From Bacteroidota bacterium (lineage in GTDB: Bacteria > Bacteroidota > Bacteroidia > Bacteroidales > JAADJA01): a stretch of DNA of 7,230 bases. The stretch lies in the NCBI GenBank assembly GCA_024278155.1, contig JAJRTT010000534.1, positions 1 through 7,230 of the forward strand, written 5' to 3'. Each line of letters starts with the position of its first letter. Position 1 is the stretch's first letter. The notes below the pieces were generated by a model that made no database searches, had not been told where the DNA came from, and saw only the letters and a program-made list of their open reading frames with translations. The position numbers and the translations under genes are program-made. Below, one piece after another: positions 1-5,052 of the stretch.

Positions 1-21
1 ATATAGTGTCCAAATATATTT

Positions 22-1461
22 ATGGATCCCCTTGAAAAAAAACGTTTGAAGGAAAAGCGTAAAAGGCTCAAACAAAGAAGGAAGGAGTATGTCCAAGAGG
101 AAAAGGAATCGATAAAAAGACAAAAACGGGCTTTAAAGGAACACAACAAGGCATTCAAAAAACGCAAGTCCACATCCGGAAAGCCATTTGATTTTTTTGG
201 CCTGTTTGGTTCATTGTTCAAATCAGCCGACAACGAGGGGAAAAATAAGGCCAGATTAAAAAAACACCAACGCAGGGAATTTATCCAAAACGAGAAAAAG
301 AGCCTGCGGAAAGAACGCAGGGAGATGAGGAGGAAGCTGCGCCCCATGCGCCGGAAAATCCGTAGGGACAAATGGAGTCATTTCAAACATCAAACCCGGG
401 CTTTCCTTAAACAGCCTTTCAAGCGCAGGAAGAAAAACGAAGCCGAAATGATATTGCGCGAGCAAGTGAGGTACGATATGAAGAGGATGACACTGCGCAA
501 GATAGCCAGTTCCCCTTTTGATACTGCCCAGTCTATTGCCCGGTTTTGGGGCAACAGGAGAAAACGTGTGGAATATTCGATGTCGGTCGTGCGTGGTTTT
601 TTCCTGGAGATACGGTATGTGTTTAATATAAAGGAGATAAAGGTTTCCTTGTTGAAAACGCTGGTCAATTCAATTGTAATGTATGTCCTGGCATTTTTGG
701 CCACGTATTTCCTGAGCCAGTTCGTGACTGTTTTTATCGCTTACGTTTTTGATATCCCATCGGTGGTTTTTGTTAATCGGATTTACTGGCCGCTTTATAC
801 CTACTCGTCATTATATACGCGCATGGCACTCGTGGCCATTTTTGGTTCCGGGCCTTTGTTTTCCCTGATCCTTGGTGTCGGTTTGATCCGTTTGTTCTTC
901 TTAATGGTAAGGAAGACCGTTTACCTAAAGACTTTTTTGCTATGGGCCGCCTTGCACGCTTTCAATAACTTCTTCGGTGCGTATATCGTTGGAGTGGTTA
1001 CCCGTACGGGTTTTGTGTATTCTTCGGAATGGCTGTTCCTTAGCGATGTGTTGGACGTGGAAGAAATTGTGTTTTTGATCGTGTCGCTCGTGGTATTGGT
1101 GATAATGGGGTATTTTTCGACAAAGTATTTTTTGCAATCGGCCAACCATTCCATTATAACTGAAAAAAAGCTGAGAAAGTTTTACCTGTTGGCCAAAGTG
1201 GGCTTTCCATGGATTATTGGTTCAGGGGTATTGTATGCAATCAATTTTGGTAAAGCGCCCACCGAACTGCTCCTGTTTTACCTGACGCCCATATTGTTCA
1301 TCGTCCCTGTTTTTACCAATTTCAATTCATTGAAACTCCAGTTTGTAAGACCAGCGTACCGGGTTTCCCGTTTTGGCTTTGCCTGGGGATACTTAGTTGT
1401 CCTCGTATTGTTGATTGGGGCAATTATATTGTTGTTGAAAGATGGTTTGGGTTTTAGTTAG
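22..1461 (+). CDS. Polytopic membrane protein with long Lys/Arg-rich N-terminal region, unknown function
   Basis: This gene encodes 479 aa and I do not recognise the family. Residues 1 to about 160 are hydrophilic and extremely rich in Lys, Arg and Glu, probably helical and cytosolic. That part has an internal duplication: residues 15-41 (RLKQRRKEYVQEEKESIKR...) align with 78-105 (ARLKKHQRREFIQNEKKSL...), separated by a short hydrophobic Phe/Gly/Leu stretch at 56-67. From about residue 210 there are roughly seven hydrophobic segments (about 213-243, 267-296, 299-327, 347-371, 387-408, 415-434, 450-473), so the C-terminal half is an integral membrane domain. The third segment carries a polar motif, LHAFNNFFGAY, around His312. 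There is no signal peptide. An in-frame TAG at 4-6 just upstream makes ATG 22 the first possible ATG start and shows the gene is complete. No clear Shine-Dalgarno is seen, as is usual in Bacteroidota. The last 19 nt are duplicated downstream at 1575-1593. Nucleic-acid or anionic-lipid binding by the basic part is only a guess. Confidence 0.88.
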   Translation: MDPLEKKRLKEKRKRLKQRRKEYVQEEKESIKRQKRALKEHNKAFKKRKSTSGKPFDFFGLFGSLFKSADNEGKNKARLKKHQRREFIQNEKKSLRKERREMRRKLRPMRRKIRRDKWSHFKHQTRAFLKQPFKRRKKNEAEMILREQVRYDMKRMTLRKIASSPFDTAQSIARFWGNRRKRVEYSMSVVRGFFLEIRYVFNIKEIKVSLLKTLVNSIVMYVLAFLATYFLSQFVTVFIAYVFDIPSVVFVNRIYWPLYTYSSLYTRMALVAIFGSGPLFSLILGVGLIRLFFLMVRKTVYLKTFLLWAALHAFNNFFGAYIVGVVTRTGFVYSSEWLFLSDVLDVEEIVFLIVSLVVLVIMGYFSTKYFLQSANHSIITEKKLRKFYLLAKVGFPWIIGSGVLYAINFGKAPTELLLFYLTPILFIVPVFTNFNSLKLQFVRPAYRVSRFGFAWGYLVVLVLLIGAIILLLKDGLGFS

Positions 1462-1502
1462 GTGTTTTTCGGATTATCCTGTGCACAGGCCTTTCTAAAA
1501 TC
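1443..1502. repeat. 60-bp exact direct repeat, copy 1 (gene tail plus hairpin unit 1)
   Basis: This segment is identical base for base to 1575-1634, an offset of 132 bp. It begins in the last codons of the membrane protein gene (19 nt including the TAG stop) and runs through hairpin unit 1, ending inside that unit's right arm at AAAATC. Bases immediately outside the segment differ between the two copies. Confidence 0.97.
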
Positions 1503-1509
1503 TTAAAAA
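1463..1509 (+). repeat. Hairpin repeat unit 1 (degenerate right arm)
   Basis: Left arm TTTTTCGGATTATCC starts at 1465, followed by the variable centre TGTGCACA, then GGCC and TTTCTAAAATC. The expected right-arm end CCGAAAAAG is decayed to TTAAAAAC, so the stem here is weaker than in other units. The centre forms its own perfect palindrome, CCTGTGCACAGG (1478-1489). It begins two bases after the stop codon of the membrane protein gene. Confidence 0.85.
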
Positions 1510-1515
1510 CCAATA

Positions 1516-1580
1516 AAACCACAATTTCGGATTAACCTGCCCACGGGCCACAGTTAAAATCCGAAAGAGCTGTGTGGTTT
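1516..1580 (+). repeat. Hairpin repeat unit 2 with extended outer stem
   Basis: The core has left arm ATTTCGGATTAACC and right arm TTAAAATCCGAAAGAGC around a centre TGCCCACG plus GGCC. TTTCGGATT pairs with AATCCGAAA. In addition AAACCACA (1516-1523) is the reverse complement of TGTGGTTT (1573-1580), giving an outer stem of 8 bp that other units lack. The right half of this outer stem crosses the duplication junction at 1574/1575 and uses bases from the copied gene tail. Confidence 0.85.
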
Positions 1581-1634
1581 GGGTTTTAGTTAGGTGTTTT
1601 TCGGATTATCCTGTGCACAGGCCTTTCTAAAATC
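1575..1634. repeat. 60-bp exact direct repeat, copy 2 (displaced gene tail plus hairpin unit 3)
   Basis: This is an exact copy of 1443-1502. Its first 19 nt reproduce the last codons and TAG stop of the membrane protein gene, now lying 132 bp downstream of the real end and not attached to any reading frame of that gene. It is best read as a tandem-duplication scar and not as coding sequence. Confidence 0.97.
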
Positions 1635-1645
1635 CGAAAAAGCTT
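1595..1645 (+). repeat. Hairpin repeat unit 3 (complete copy of unit 1 type)
   Basis: Left arm TTTTTCGGATT (1597-1607) is the reverse complement of AATCCGAAAAA in the right arm (1631-1641), an 11-bp perfect stem. The centre is the same TGTGCACA as unit 1, followed by GGCC and TTTCTAAAATCC. The unit ends in AGCTT. Confidence 0.9.
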
Positions 1646-1664
1646 GTGTCCGAAAAAGCTTGTT
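1633..1664 (+). repeat. Tandem duplication of the hairpin right arm (2 x 16 bp)
   Basis: TCCGAAAAAGCTTGTG (1633-1648) is followed directly by TCCGAAAAAGCTTGTT (1649-1664), 15 of 16 bases identical. The second copy has no matching left arm. It could be a remnant of a fourth hairpin unit, which would make this gap match the four-unit arrangement downstream of the O-methyltransferase gene. Confidence 0.85.
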
Positions 1665-1674
1665 TTTAAATTTG
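1644..1674 (+). promoter_or_regulatory. Candidate Bacteroidota-type promoter of the O-methyltransferase gene
   Basis: TAAATTTG at 1667-1674 matches the Bacteroidota -7 consensus TAnnTTTG, and TTG at 1644-1646 lies 20 nt upstream, a suitable spacing for the -33 element. Transcription would start close to 1680, the A of the ATG, implying a very short or absent leader; this is inferred. The -33 TTG lies in repeat sequence (end of unit 3), so the repeat array may contribute to the promoter. Confidence 0.55.
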
Positions 1675-1679
1675 CATTT

Positions 1680-2312
1680 ATGAAAAACGAACTGGAAAAT
1701 TACCTATTGGCACATACAGGAACAGAAGATACCGTATTGATCGAGCTTACACGTGAAACCCATATCAAGACCATGTTCCCGCGAATGTTGTCGGGGCATT
1801 TGCAGGGGAAATTCCTGGAGATGATAAGCTACATGATCGACCCGGCCACTATTTTGGAGATCGGGACTTTTACCGGATATTCGGCCATATGCCTTGCCCG
1901 GGGATTGAAGGATGGGGGAATGTTGCACACCATTGATGTGGACCCCGAACTGGAATATCTTGCGAAAGGGTATTTTGAAAAAGCCGCTGTGCAGGATAAG
2001 ATTATACAACATATCGGGAATGCCCTCGAAATCATTCCTTCCCTGGATTATCTATTTGACCTTGTTTTTATTGATGCCGATAAGGAGAATTACTTGAATT
2101 ATTATCACCTGGTTTTTGATAAAGTCAGGACTGGAGGTTTTATATTGGCCGATAATGCACTTTGGGACGGGAAAGTGGTTTTGCCAGATGGGAAGTTGGA
2201 TAAAGAAACCAAGGGAATTAAAGAGTTTAATGACTTTGTCCATAATGACAAACGGGTGGAAAATATGCTGCTGCCTTTGCGGGACGGGATAATGGTGTTG
2301 AGGAAAAAATAA
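1680..2312 (+). CDS. Class I SAM-dependent O-methyltransferase (Methyltransf_3 / CCoAOMT-like family)
   Basis: From ATG 1680 the product is 210 aa, typical of small bacterial O-methyltransferases related to caffeoyl-CoA and catechol O-methyltransferases. These transfer a methyl group from S-adenosylmethionine to a hydroxyl, usually of a catechol-like substrate, in the cytoplasm. Visible motifs are the glycine-rich SAM site ILEIGTFTGYSA (58-69), the acidic ribose-binding region HTIDVDPE (83-90), FIDADKENY (130-138) and ILADNALWDGKVV (155-167). Asp132, Asp158 and Asn159 sit where the family binds its divalent metal. The family-typical ending LLPLRDGIMVLRKK is intact, so the enzyme is probably active. 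A TTG start at 1644 would add 12 residues but these are translated repeat sequence, so ATG 1680 is preferred. The substrate is unknown. The gene is bracketed on both sides by hairpin repeats, and its last 38 nt are duplicated at 2455-2492. Confidence 0.95.
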   Translation: MKNELENYLLAHTGTEDTVLIELTRETHIKTMFPRMLSGHLQGKFLEMISYMIDPATILEIGTFTGYSAICLARGLKDGGMLHTIDVDPELEYLAKGYFEKAAVQDKIIQHIGNALEIIPSLDYLFDLVFIDADKENYLNYYHLVFDKVRTGGFILADNALWDGKVVLPDGKLDKETKGIKEFNDFVHNDKRVENMLLPLRDGIMVLRKK

Positions 2313-2389
2313 CCTGCGGGCAAAGCAATAAAGAAAAAGCTTTTGGTTTTCGGATTATCCCGCGCAAAGGCCAATTCTAAAATCCGAAA
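2275..2389. repeat. 115-bp exact direct repeat, copy 1 (methyltransferase tail plus hairpin unit 4)
   Basis: This is identical base for base to 2455-2569, an offset of exactly 180 bp. It covers the last 38 nt of the O-methyltransferase gene including TAA, a 30-odd bp linker, and hairpin unit 4 up to CCGAAA in its right arm. Identity ends at 2390 versus 2570 (A versus G), and on the left the copies diverge before 2275. Confidence 0.98.
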
Positions 2390-2398
2390 AAGCTTTTG
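2345..2398 (+). repeat. Hairpin repeat unit 4
   Basis: Left arm GGTTTTCGGATTATCC, centre CGCGCAAA, GGCC, AATT, then right arm CTAAAATCCGAAAAAGC followed by TTTTG. TTTTCGGATT pairs with AATCCGAAAA. The T-run after the stem could make this a weak intrinsic terminator for the O-methyltransferase transcript, though the loop is long (about 22 nt). Confidence 0.9.
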
Positions 2399-2399
2399 T

Positions 2400-2454
2400 G
2401 ATTTTTCGGATTATCCAACATACGGGCCGCTACTAAAATCCGAAAGAGCTTTTG
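2400..2454 (+). repeat. Hairpin repeat unit 5
   Basis: Left arm ATTTTTCGGATTATCC, centre AACATACG, GGCC, GCTA, right arm CTAAAATCCGAAAGAGC and TTTTG. The arms match the other units while the centre is different. It follows unit 4 directly, about 55 bp arm to arm. Confidence 0.9.
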
Positions 2455-2569
2455 CTTTGCGGGACGGGATAATGGTGTTGAGGAAAAAATAACCTGCGGG
2501 CAAAGCAATAAAGAAAAAGCTTTTGGTTTTCGGATTATCCCGCGCAAAGGCCAATTCTAAAATCCGAAA
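2455..2569. repeat. 115-bp exact direct repeat, copy 2 (displaced methyltransferase tail plus hairpin unit 6)
   Basis: This is an exact copy of 2275-2389. Bases 2455-2492 reproduce the C-terminal codons (last residues LRDGIMVLRKK and TAA) of the O-methyltransferase gene 180 bp beyond the true end. There is no start codon or upstream coding sequence, so this is a gene-tail fragment and not a gene. At the left junction, CTTTGC sits beside the TTTTGC that ends unit 5, so a short sequence similarity may have guided the copying. Confidence 0.98.
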
Positions 2570-2577
2570 GAGTTTTT
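2525..2577 (+). repeat. Hairpin repeat unit 6 (copy of unit 4)
   Basis: This has the same arms and the same centre CGCGCAAA as unit 4, as part of the 115-bp duplication. Its right arm ends CCGAAAGAGTTTTTG instead of CCGAAAAAGCTTTTG, so the copy departs from unit 4 only at the outer edge of the right arm. Confidence 0.9.
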
Positions 2578-2578
2578 G

Positions 2579-2626
2579 GTTTTTGGATTATCCTTCGCAC
2601 AACCCATCGTAAAAATCCGAAAAAGC
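2579..2626 (+). repeat. Hairpin repeat unit 7 (most diverged)
   Basis: Left arm GTTTTTGGATTATCC lacks the conserved C of TTCGG, the centre is TTCGCACA, and the usual GGCC has become ACCC. The right arm AAAAATCCGAAAAAGC is well conserved. This is the last unit of the array before the dnaK/O-methyltransferase terminator. Confidence 0.8.
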
Positions 2627-2653
2627 CCAACGGCAACATTGATTCCCGTAAAC

Positions 2654-2685
2654 AAAAAAAGGTGGACATGTCCACCTTTTTTTTT
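2654..2685. terminator. Bidirectional intrinsic terminator between convergent O-methyltransferase and dnaK genes
   Basis: The 16-bp perfect palindrome GGTGGACATGTCCACC (2661-2676) is flanked by seven A on the left and nine T on the right. On either strand this gives a GC-rich stem followed by a U-run, the classical form of a Rho-independent terminator. It starts 15 nt beyond the dnaK stop codon and also lies downstream of the hairpin array, so it can stop transcription from both sides. Confidence 0.93.
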
Positions 2686-2699
2686 AATAGCAGATGTGA

Positions 2700-4637
2700 T
2701 TATTTTTTGTCATCATCATCTTTCACCTCTTCAAAATCAACATCGGTTACTTCATCGTTTCCTGAGGCCGTATCCCCTCCATTTCCTCCGGAGGCCGGCC
2801 CTGCGCCGGGCTGTCCGTCTGCCTGGGCATCGCCCTGGGTAGCATTGTACATCTCCTGGCTTGCGGCCTGCCATGCAGCGTTCAGCTCGTTCATCGTACT
2901 TTCGATTGCGGTGAGGTCTTTGTTTTTATGGGCCTCTTTCAACGCTGTCAATGCTTTCTCGATAGGTGCTTTTTTGTCATCGGGAAGCTTGTCCCCATAT
3001 TCCTTCAGTTGTTTTTCTGTTTGGAAAATCAAGGCATCGGCACCATTTAGTTTATCTATTTCCTCCTTGGCTTTTTTATCGGCCTCCGCGTTGGCGGCAG
3101 CTTCATCTTTCATTTTCTTGATTTCTTCGTCCGAAAGTCCTGAGGAAGCTTCGATACGGATATCCTGGGATTTTCCGGTCGCTTTATCTTTTGCCATCAC
3201 ATGCAAGATACCGTTGGCATCAATATCGAAAGTCACTTCAATTTGAGGAATGCCCCTTGGTGAAGGTGGAATCCCATCAAGATGGAAACGCCCGATACTT
3301 TTATTCTGATTGGCCATTGGCCTTTCTCCCTGCAATACATGGATTTCAACCGAAGGTTGATTGTCCGATGCCGTCGAGAATGTTTCCGATTTCTTTGATG
3401 GAATGGTTGTGTTTGCATCAATCAGCCTTGTCATTACGCAGCCCATGGTTTCAATACCGAGGGAAAGTGGTGTAACGTCCAACAACAGCACATCTTTTAC
3501 TTCACCTGTAAGCACACCGCCCTGAATGGCAGCCCCAACTGCAACCACTTCATCGGGGTTCACCCCTTTTGAAGGTGTTTTCCCGAAGAAATCCTTCACG
3601 ACGCTTTGTATCGAAGGCATCCTTGTGGAACCCCCGACCAAAATTACCTCATCAATATCGGAAGTTTTTAAACCGGCATCTTTCAGTGCAAGTTTACAGG
3701 GCTCAATGGTATCCTTTACCAAACTATCGGTCAACTGGTCAAACTTCGACCGGTTCAGTTTCCTTACAAGGTGTTTGGGGATACCGTTCACCGGCATTAT
3801 GTAAGGAAGGTTGATTTCGGTTTCCGATGAGCTTGAAAGTTCGATCTTCGCCTTTTCGGCAGCTTCCTTCAACCTTTGAAGGGCCATTGGATCCTGTTTC
3901 AGGTCAATTCCTTCGTCTTTCTTGAATTCCTCTGCCAACCAATCAATGATTTTTTGGTCGAAGTCATCACCACCAAGATGGGTGTTCCCATTGGTCGATT
4001 TTACTTCAAAAACGCCATCCCCCAGTTCGAGGATAGAGATATCGAAAGTACCGCCACCAAGGTCGAACACGGCCACGGTAATGTCTTTGTTTTTCTTGTC
4101 AAGGCCGTAAGCCAACGAAGCGGCCGTAGGTTCGTTGATGATCCTTTTAACGGTCAATCCCGCAATTTCACCCGCTTCTTTTGTTGCCTGGCGCTGCGAA
4201 TCGCTAAAATATGCGGGGACTGTGACCACTGCTTCGGTCACTTCCTGTCCAAGATAATCTTCAGCTGTTTTTTTCATTTTTTGCAAGACCATTGCCGAAA
4301 TTTCCTGCGGCGTGTATTTACGGTCGTCGATAACAACACGCGGTGTATTGTTGTCGCCTTTTATAACTTTGTAAGGGACACGGTTCACTTCTTTGGATAC
4401 CCTGTCGAAAGTTTCGCCCATAAACCTTTTTATGGACGAGATTGTTTTTTCGGGATTGGTAATGGCTTGTCTTTTTGCCGGATCGCCCACTTTACGTTCA
4501 CCGTTTTCGGTAAATGCAACGATGGATGGCGTGGTCCTTCTTCCTTCACTGTTAGGAATTACAACCGGCTCATTCCCTTCCATTACAGCAACGCATGAAT
4601 TTGTTGTCCCCAGATCGATTCCAATAATTTTTCCCAT
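2700..4637 (-). CDS. dnaK: Molecular chaperone DnaK (Hsp70)
   Basis: The product is a 645-aa cytosolic ATP-dependent chaperone that binds exposed hydrophobic peptides and works with DnaJ and GrpE in folding and stress recovery. The nucleotide-binding domain spans about 1-380 with the Hsp70 signatures IDLGTTNS (7-14), VFDLGGGTFDIS (190-201) and VILVGGSTRMPSIQ (331-344). The hydrophobic linker VLLLDVTP (383-390) precedes the substrate-binding beta domain (about 391-500), then a helical lid (about 501-600), a Gly/Ala/Gln-rich flexible tail and a conserved acidic end, DVDFEEVKDDDDKK. Length is normal and every motif is intact. Two small oddities: Cys400 in ETMGCVMT where Gly is usual, and the final DDDDK. 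ATG 4637 gives the standard MGKIIGIDLGTT start. Neither grpE nor dnaJ is adjacent; an independent promoter region of about 400 bp lies upstream. Confidence 0.99.
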   Translation of the reverse strand: MGKIIGIDLGTTNSCVAVMEGNEPVVIPNSEGRRTTPSIVAFTENGERKVGDPAKRQAITNPEKTISSIKRFMGETFDRVSKEVNRVPYKVIKGDNNTPRVVIDDRKYTPQEISAMVLQKMKKTAEDYLGQEVTEAVVTVPAYFSDSQRQATKEAGEIAGLTVKRIINEPTAASLAYGLDKKNKDITVAVFDLGGGTFDISILELGDGVFEVKSTNGNTHLGGDDFDQKIIDWLAEEFKKDEGIDLKQDPMALQRLKEAAEKAKIELSSSSETEINLPYIMPVNGIPKHLVRKLNRSKFDQLTDSLVKDTIEPCKLALKDAGLKTSDIDEVILVGGSTRMPSIQSVVKDFFGKTPSKGVNPDEVVAVGAAIQGGVLTGEVKDVLLLDVTPLSLGIETMGCVMTRLIDANTTIPSKKSETFSTASDNQPSVEIHVLQGERPMANQNKSIGRFHLDGIPPSPRGIPQIEVTFDIDANGILHVMAKDKATGKSQDIRIEASSGLSDEEIKKMKDEAAANAEADKKAKEEIDKLNGADALIFQTEKQLKEYGDKLPDDKKAPIEKALTALKEAHKNKDLTAIESTMNELNAAWQAASQEMYNATQGDAQADGQPGAGPASGGNGGDTASGNDEVTDVDFEEVKDDDDKK

Positions 4638-4689
4638 TTTATCTTTATTTTAAATGTTTTACAATTCTTTTAATTCAACGTTGGCCAGT

Positions 4690-4719
4690 TTGTCAATCAT
4701 TATGCCAAATGCCTGACAA
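4690..4719. promoter_or_regulatory. Inverted repeat TTGTCA-N18-TGACAA around the candidate dnaK promoter
   Basis: TTGTCA (4690-4695) and TGACAA (4714-4719) are perfect inverted arms of 6 bp enclosing the sigma-54-like site. Such placement would suit a repressor operator. Six-base arms can arise by chance, so this stays a candidate. Confidence 0.35.
4692..4707 (-). promoter_or_regulatory. dnaK: Candidate sigma-54-like -24/-12 promoter of dnaK
   Basis: Read on the minus strand the sequence is TGGCATAATGATTGAC. It matches the sigma-54 consensus TGGCAC-N5-TTGC at TGGCA and TTG with the correct spacing, but the -12 C is replaced by A. It lies about 55-70 nt upstream of the dnaK ATG. The match is suggestive only; I see no good TAnnTTTG alternative closer to the gene. 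Confidence 0.35.
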
Positions 4720-4735
4720 GCAATGGATGGTCAGG
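4712..4735. promoter_or_regulatory. Inverted repeat CCTGAC-N12-GTCAGG upstream of dnaK
   Basis: CCTGAC (4712-4717) and GTCAGG (4730-4735) are perfect 6-bp inverted arms sharing the TGAC half-site with the neighbouring TTGTCA/TGACAA repeat. On the plus strand it is followed by ATTTTTT, so it also resembles a short terminator in that direction, but there is no plus-strand gene before it. Confidence 0.35.
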
Positions 4736-4832
4736 ATTTTTTGGTTTTAAAACTTAAAATGATGAAAGATGTTTGGTTATGATTCAATAAATCAGCAAGT
4801 TAAAGAGGTTATCATGAAACTGGAAGCTCGTA

Positions 4833-4846
4833 TGACAAAACGACAG
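4833..4846 (-). promoter_or_regulatory. TGACA-type element (minus strand CTGTCGTTTTGTCA), possible activator site
   Basis: On the plus strand TGACAAAA is followed directly by CGACAG, giving two (T/C)GACA cores 8 bp apart. The element lies about 130 bp upstream of the sigma-54-like site and shares the TGACA core with the inverted repeats near it. That distance fits an enhancer-type activator site, but this is inference. Confidence 0.35.
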
Positions 4847-4886
4847 AAATACGTTTAGGCAGTTAAGTTATCGGTGGGAATTGCAG

Positions 4887-4915
4887 GGTTTAAGCGAATG
4901 TTAATTCAATGTTAA
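4887..4915 (-). promoter_or_regulatory. Three 11-bp-phased direct repeats with PhoB-box geometry
   Basis: Read on the minus strand: TTAACAT, 4 nt, TTAACAT, 4 nt, TTAAACC. The first two 7-mers are identical and the period is exactly 11 bp, the arrangement bound by OmpR/PhoB-type response regulators (7-bp half-sites with 4-bp spacers). It lies about 250 bp upstream of dnaK and 138 bp beyond the lipoprotein gene's end, so the controlled gene is not obvious. Confidence 0.4.
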
Positions 4916-5052
4916 AATGACGTAGGTATATTAATTCATCGGATGACTGAGCAATAGGTTTTGTCCATTTGCATAAAGTTTATTGTTGGTTCTTTACATT
5001 TGATTTGTTATTCGCGGCTTGTTTTTCGTTCTGTTTGCGGAAATATCGGACC

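Larger units (their letters stand above)
4638..5052. other. 415-bp intergenic region upstream of dnaK, no gene seen
   Basis: I find no supportable coding sequence, tRNA or structured RNA here. Both flanking genes are on the minus strand, so this holds the end of the lipoprotein transcript and the dnaK control region. No CIRCE element (TTAGCACTC with its inverted partner) is present. Candidate regulatory motifs are listed separately. I see no strong terminator after the lipoprotein gene. Confidence 0.7.

Noticed and set aside
1644..1679. TTG start giving 12 extra residues to the O-methyltransferase
   Set aside because: The extra codons are the hairpin right-arm repeat and the promoter-like TAAATTTG; the family N-terminus fits ATG 1680.
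1463..2626. CRISPR array
   Set aside because: Units are imperfect, irregularly spaced (54 to 125 bp or more), interrupted by a gene, and the variable parts are about 8 nt inside the hairpin; no cas genes are present.
1463..2626. Integron attC sites
   Set aside because: Although each unit is an imperfect palindrome next to a gene, the arms lack the RYYYAAC/GTTRRRY core pair and no integrase is seen.
1463..2626. DnaA-box cluster, because TTATCC recurs in six of the seven units
   Set aside because: The last three bases of a DnaA box (ACA) are not conserved between units; TTATCC is explained by the conserved left arm.
2576..3246. Plus-strand open frames of 88 and 194 aa across the terminator and the dnaK 3' end
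   Set aside because: They run through the repeat and terminator sequence and then antisense to dnaK; low-complexity translation with no start signal.
3876..4598. 240-aa open frame on the plus strand inside dnaK
   Set aside because: It is antisense to a perfectly conserved dnaK and its translation has no recognisable domain; the open frame follows from dnaK codon usage.
4814..4858. 14-codon frame (MKLEARMTKRQKYV) on the plus strand with a weak AGAGG upstream
   Set aside because: Too short to support, and it overlaps the TGACA-type element; no gene-like context on this strand.
4995..5002. TACATTTG on the plus strand as a promoter -7 box
   Set aside because: The nearest TTG is 23 nt upstream, and no plus-strand gene follows.
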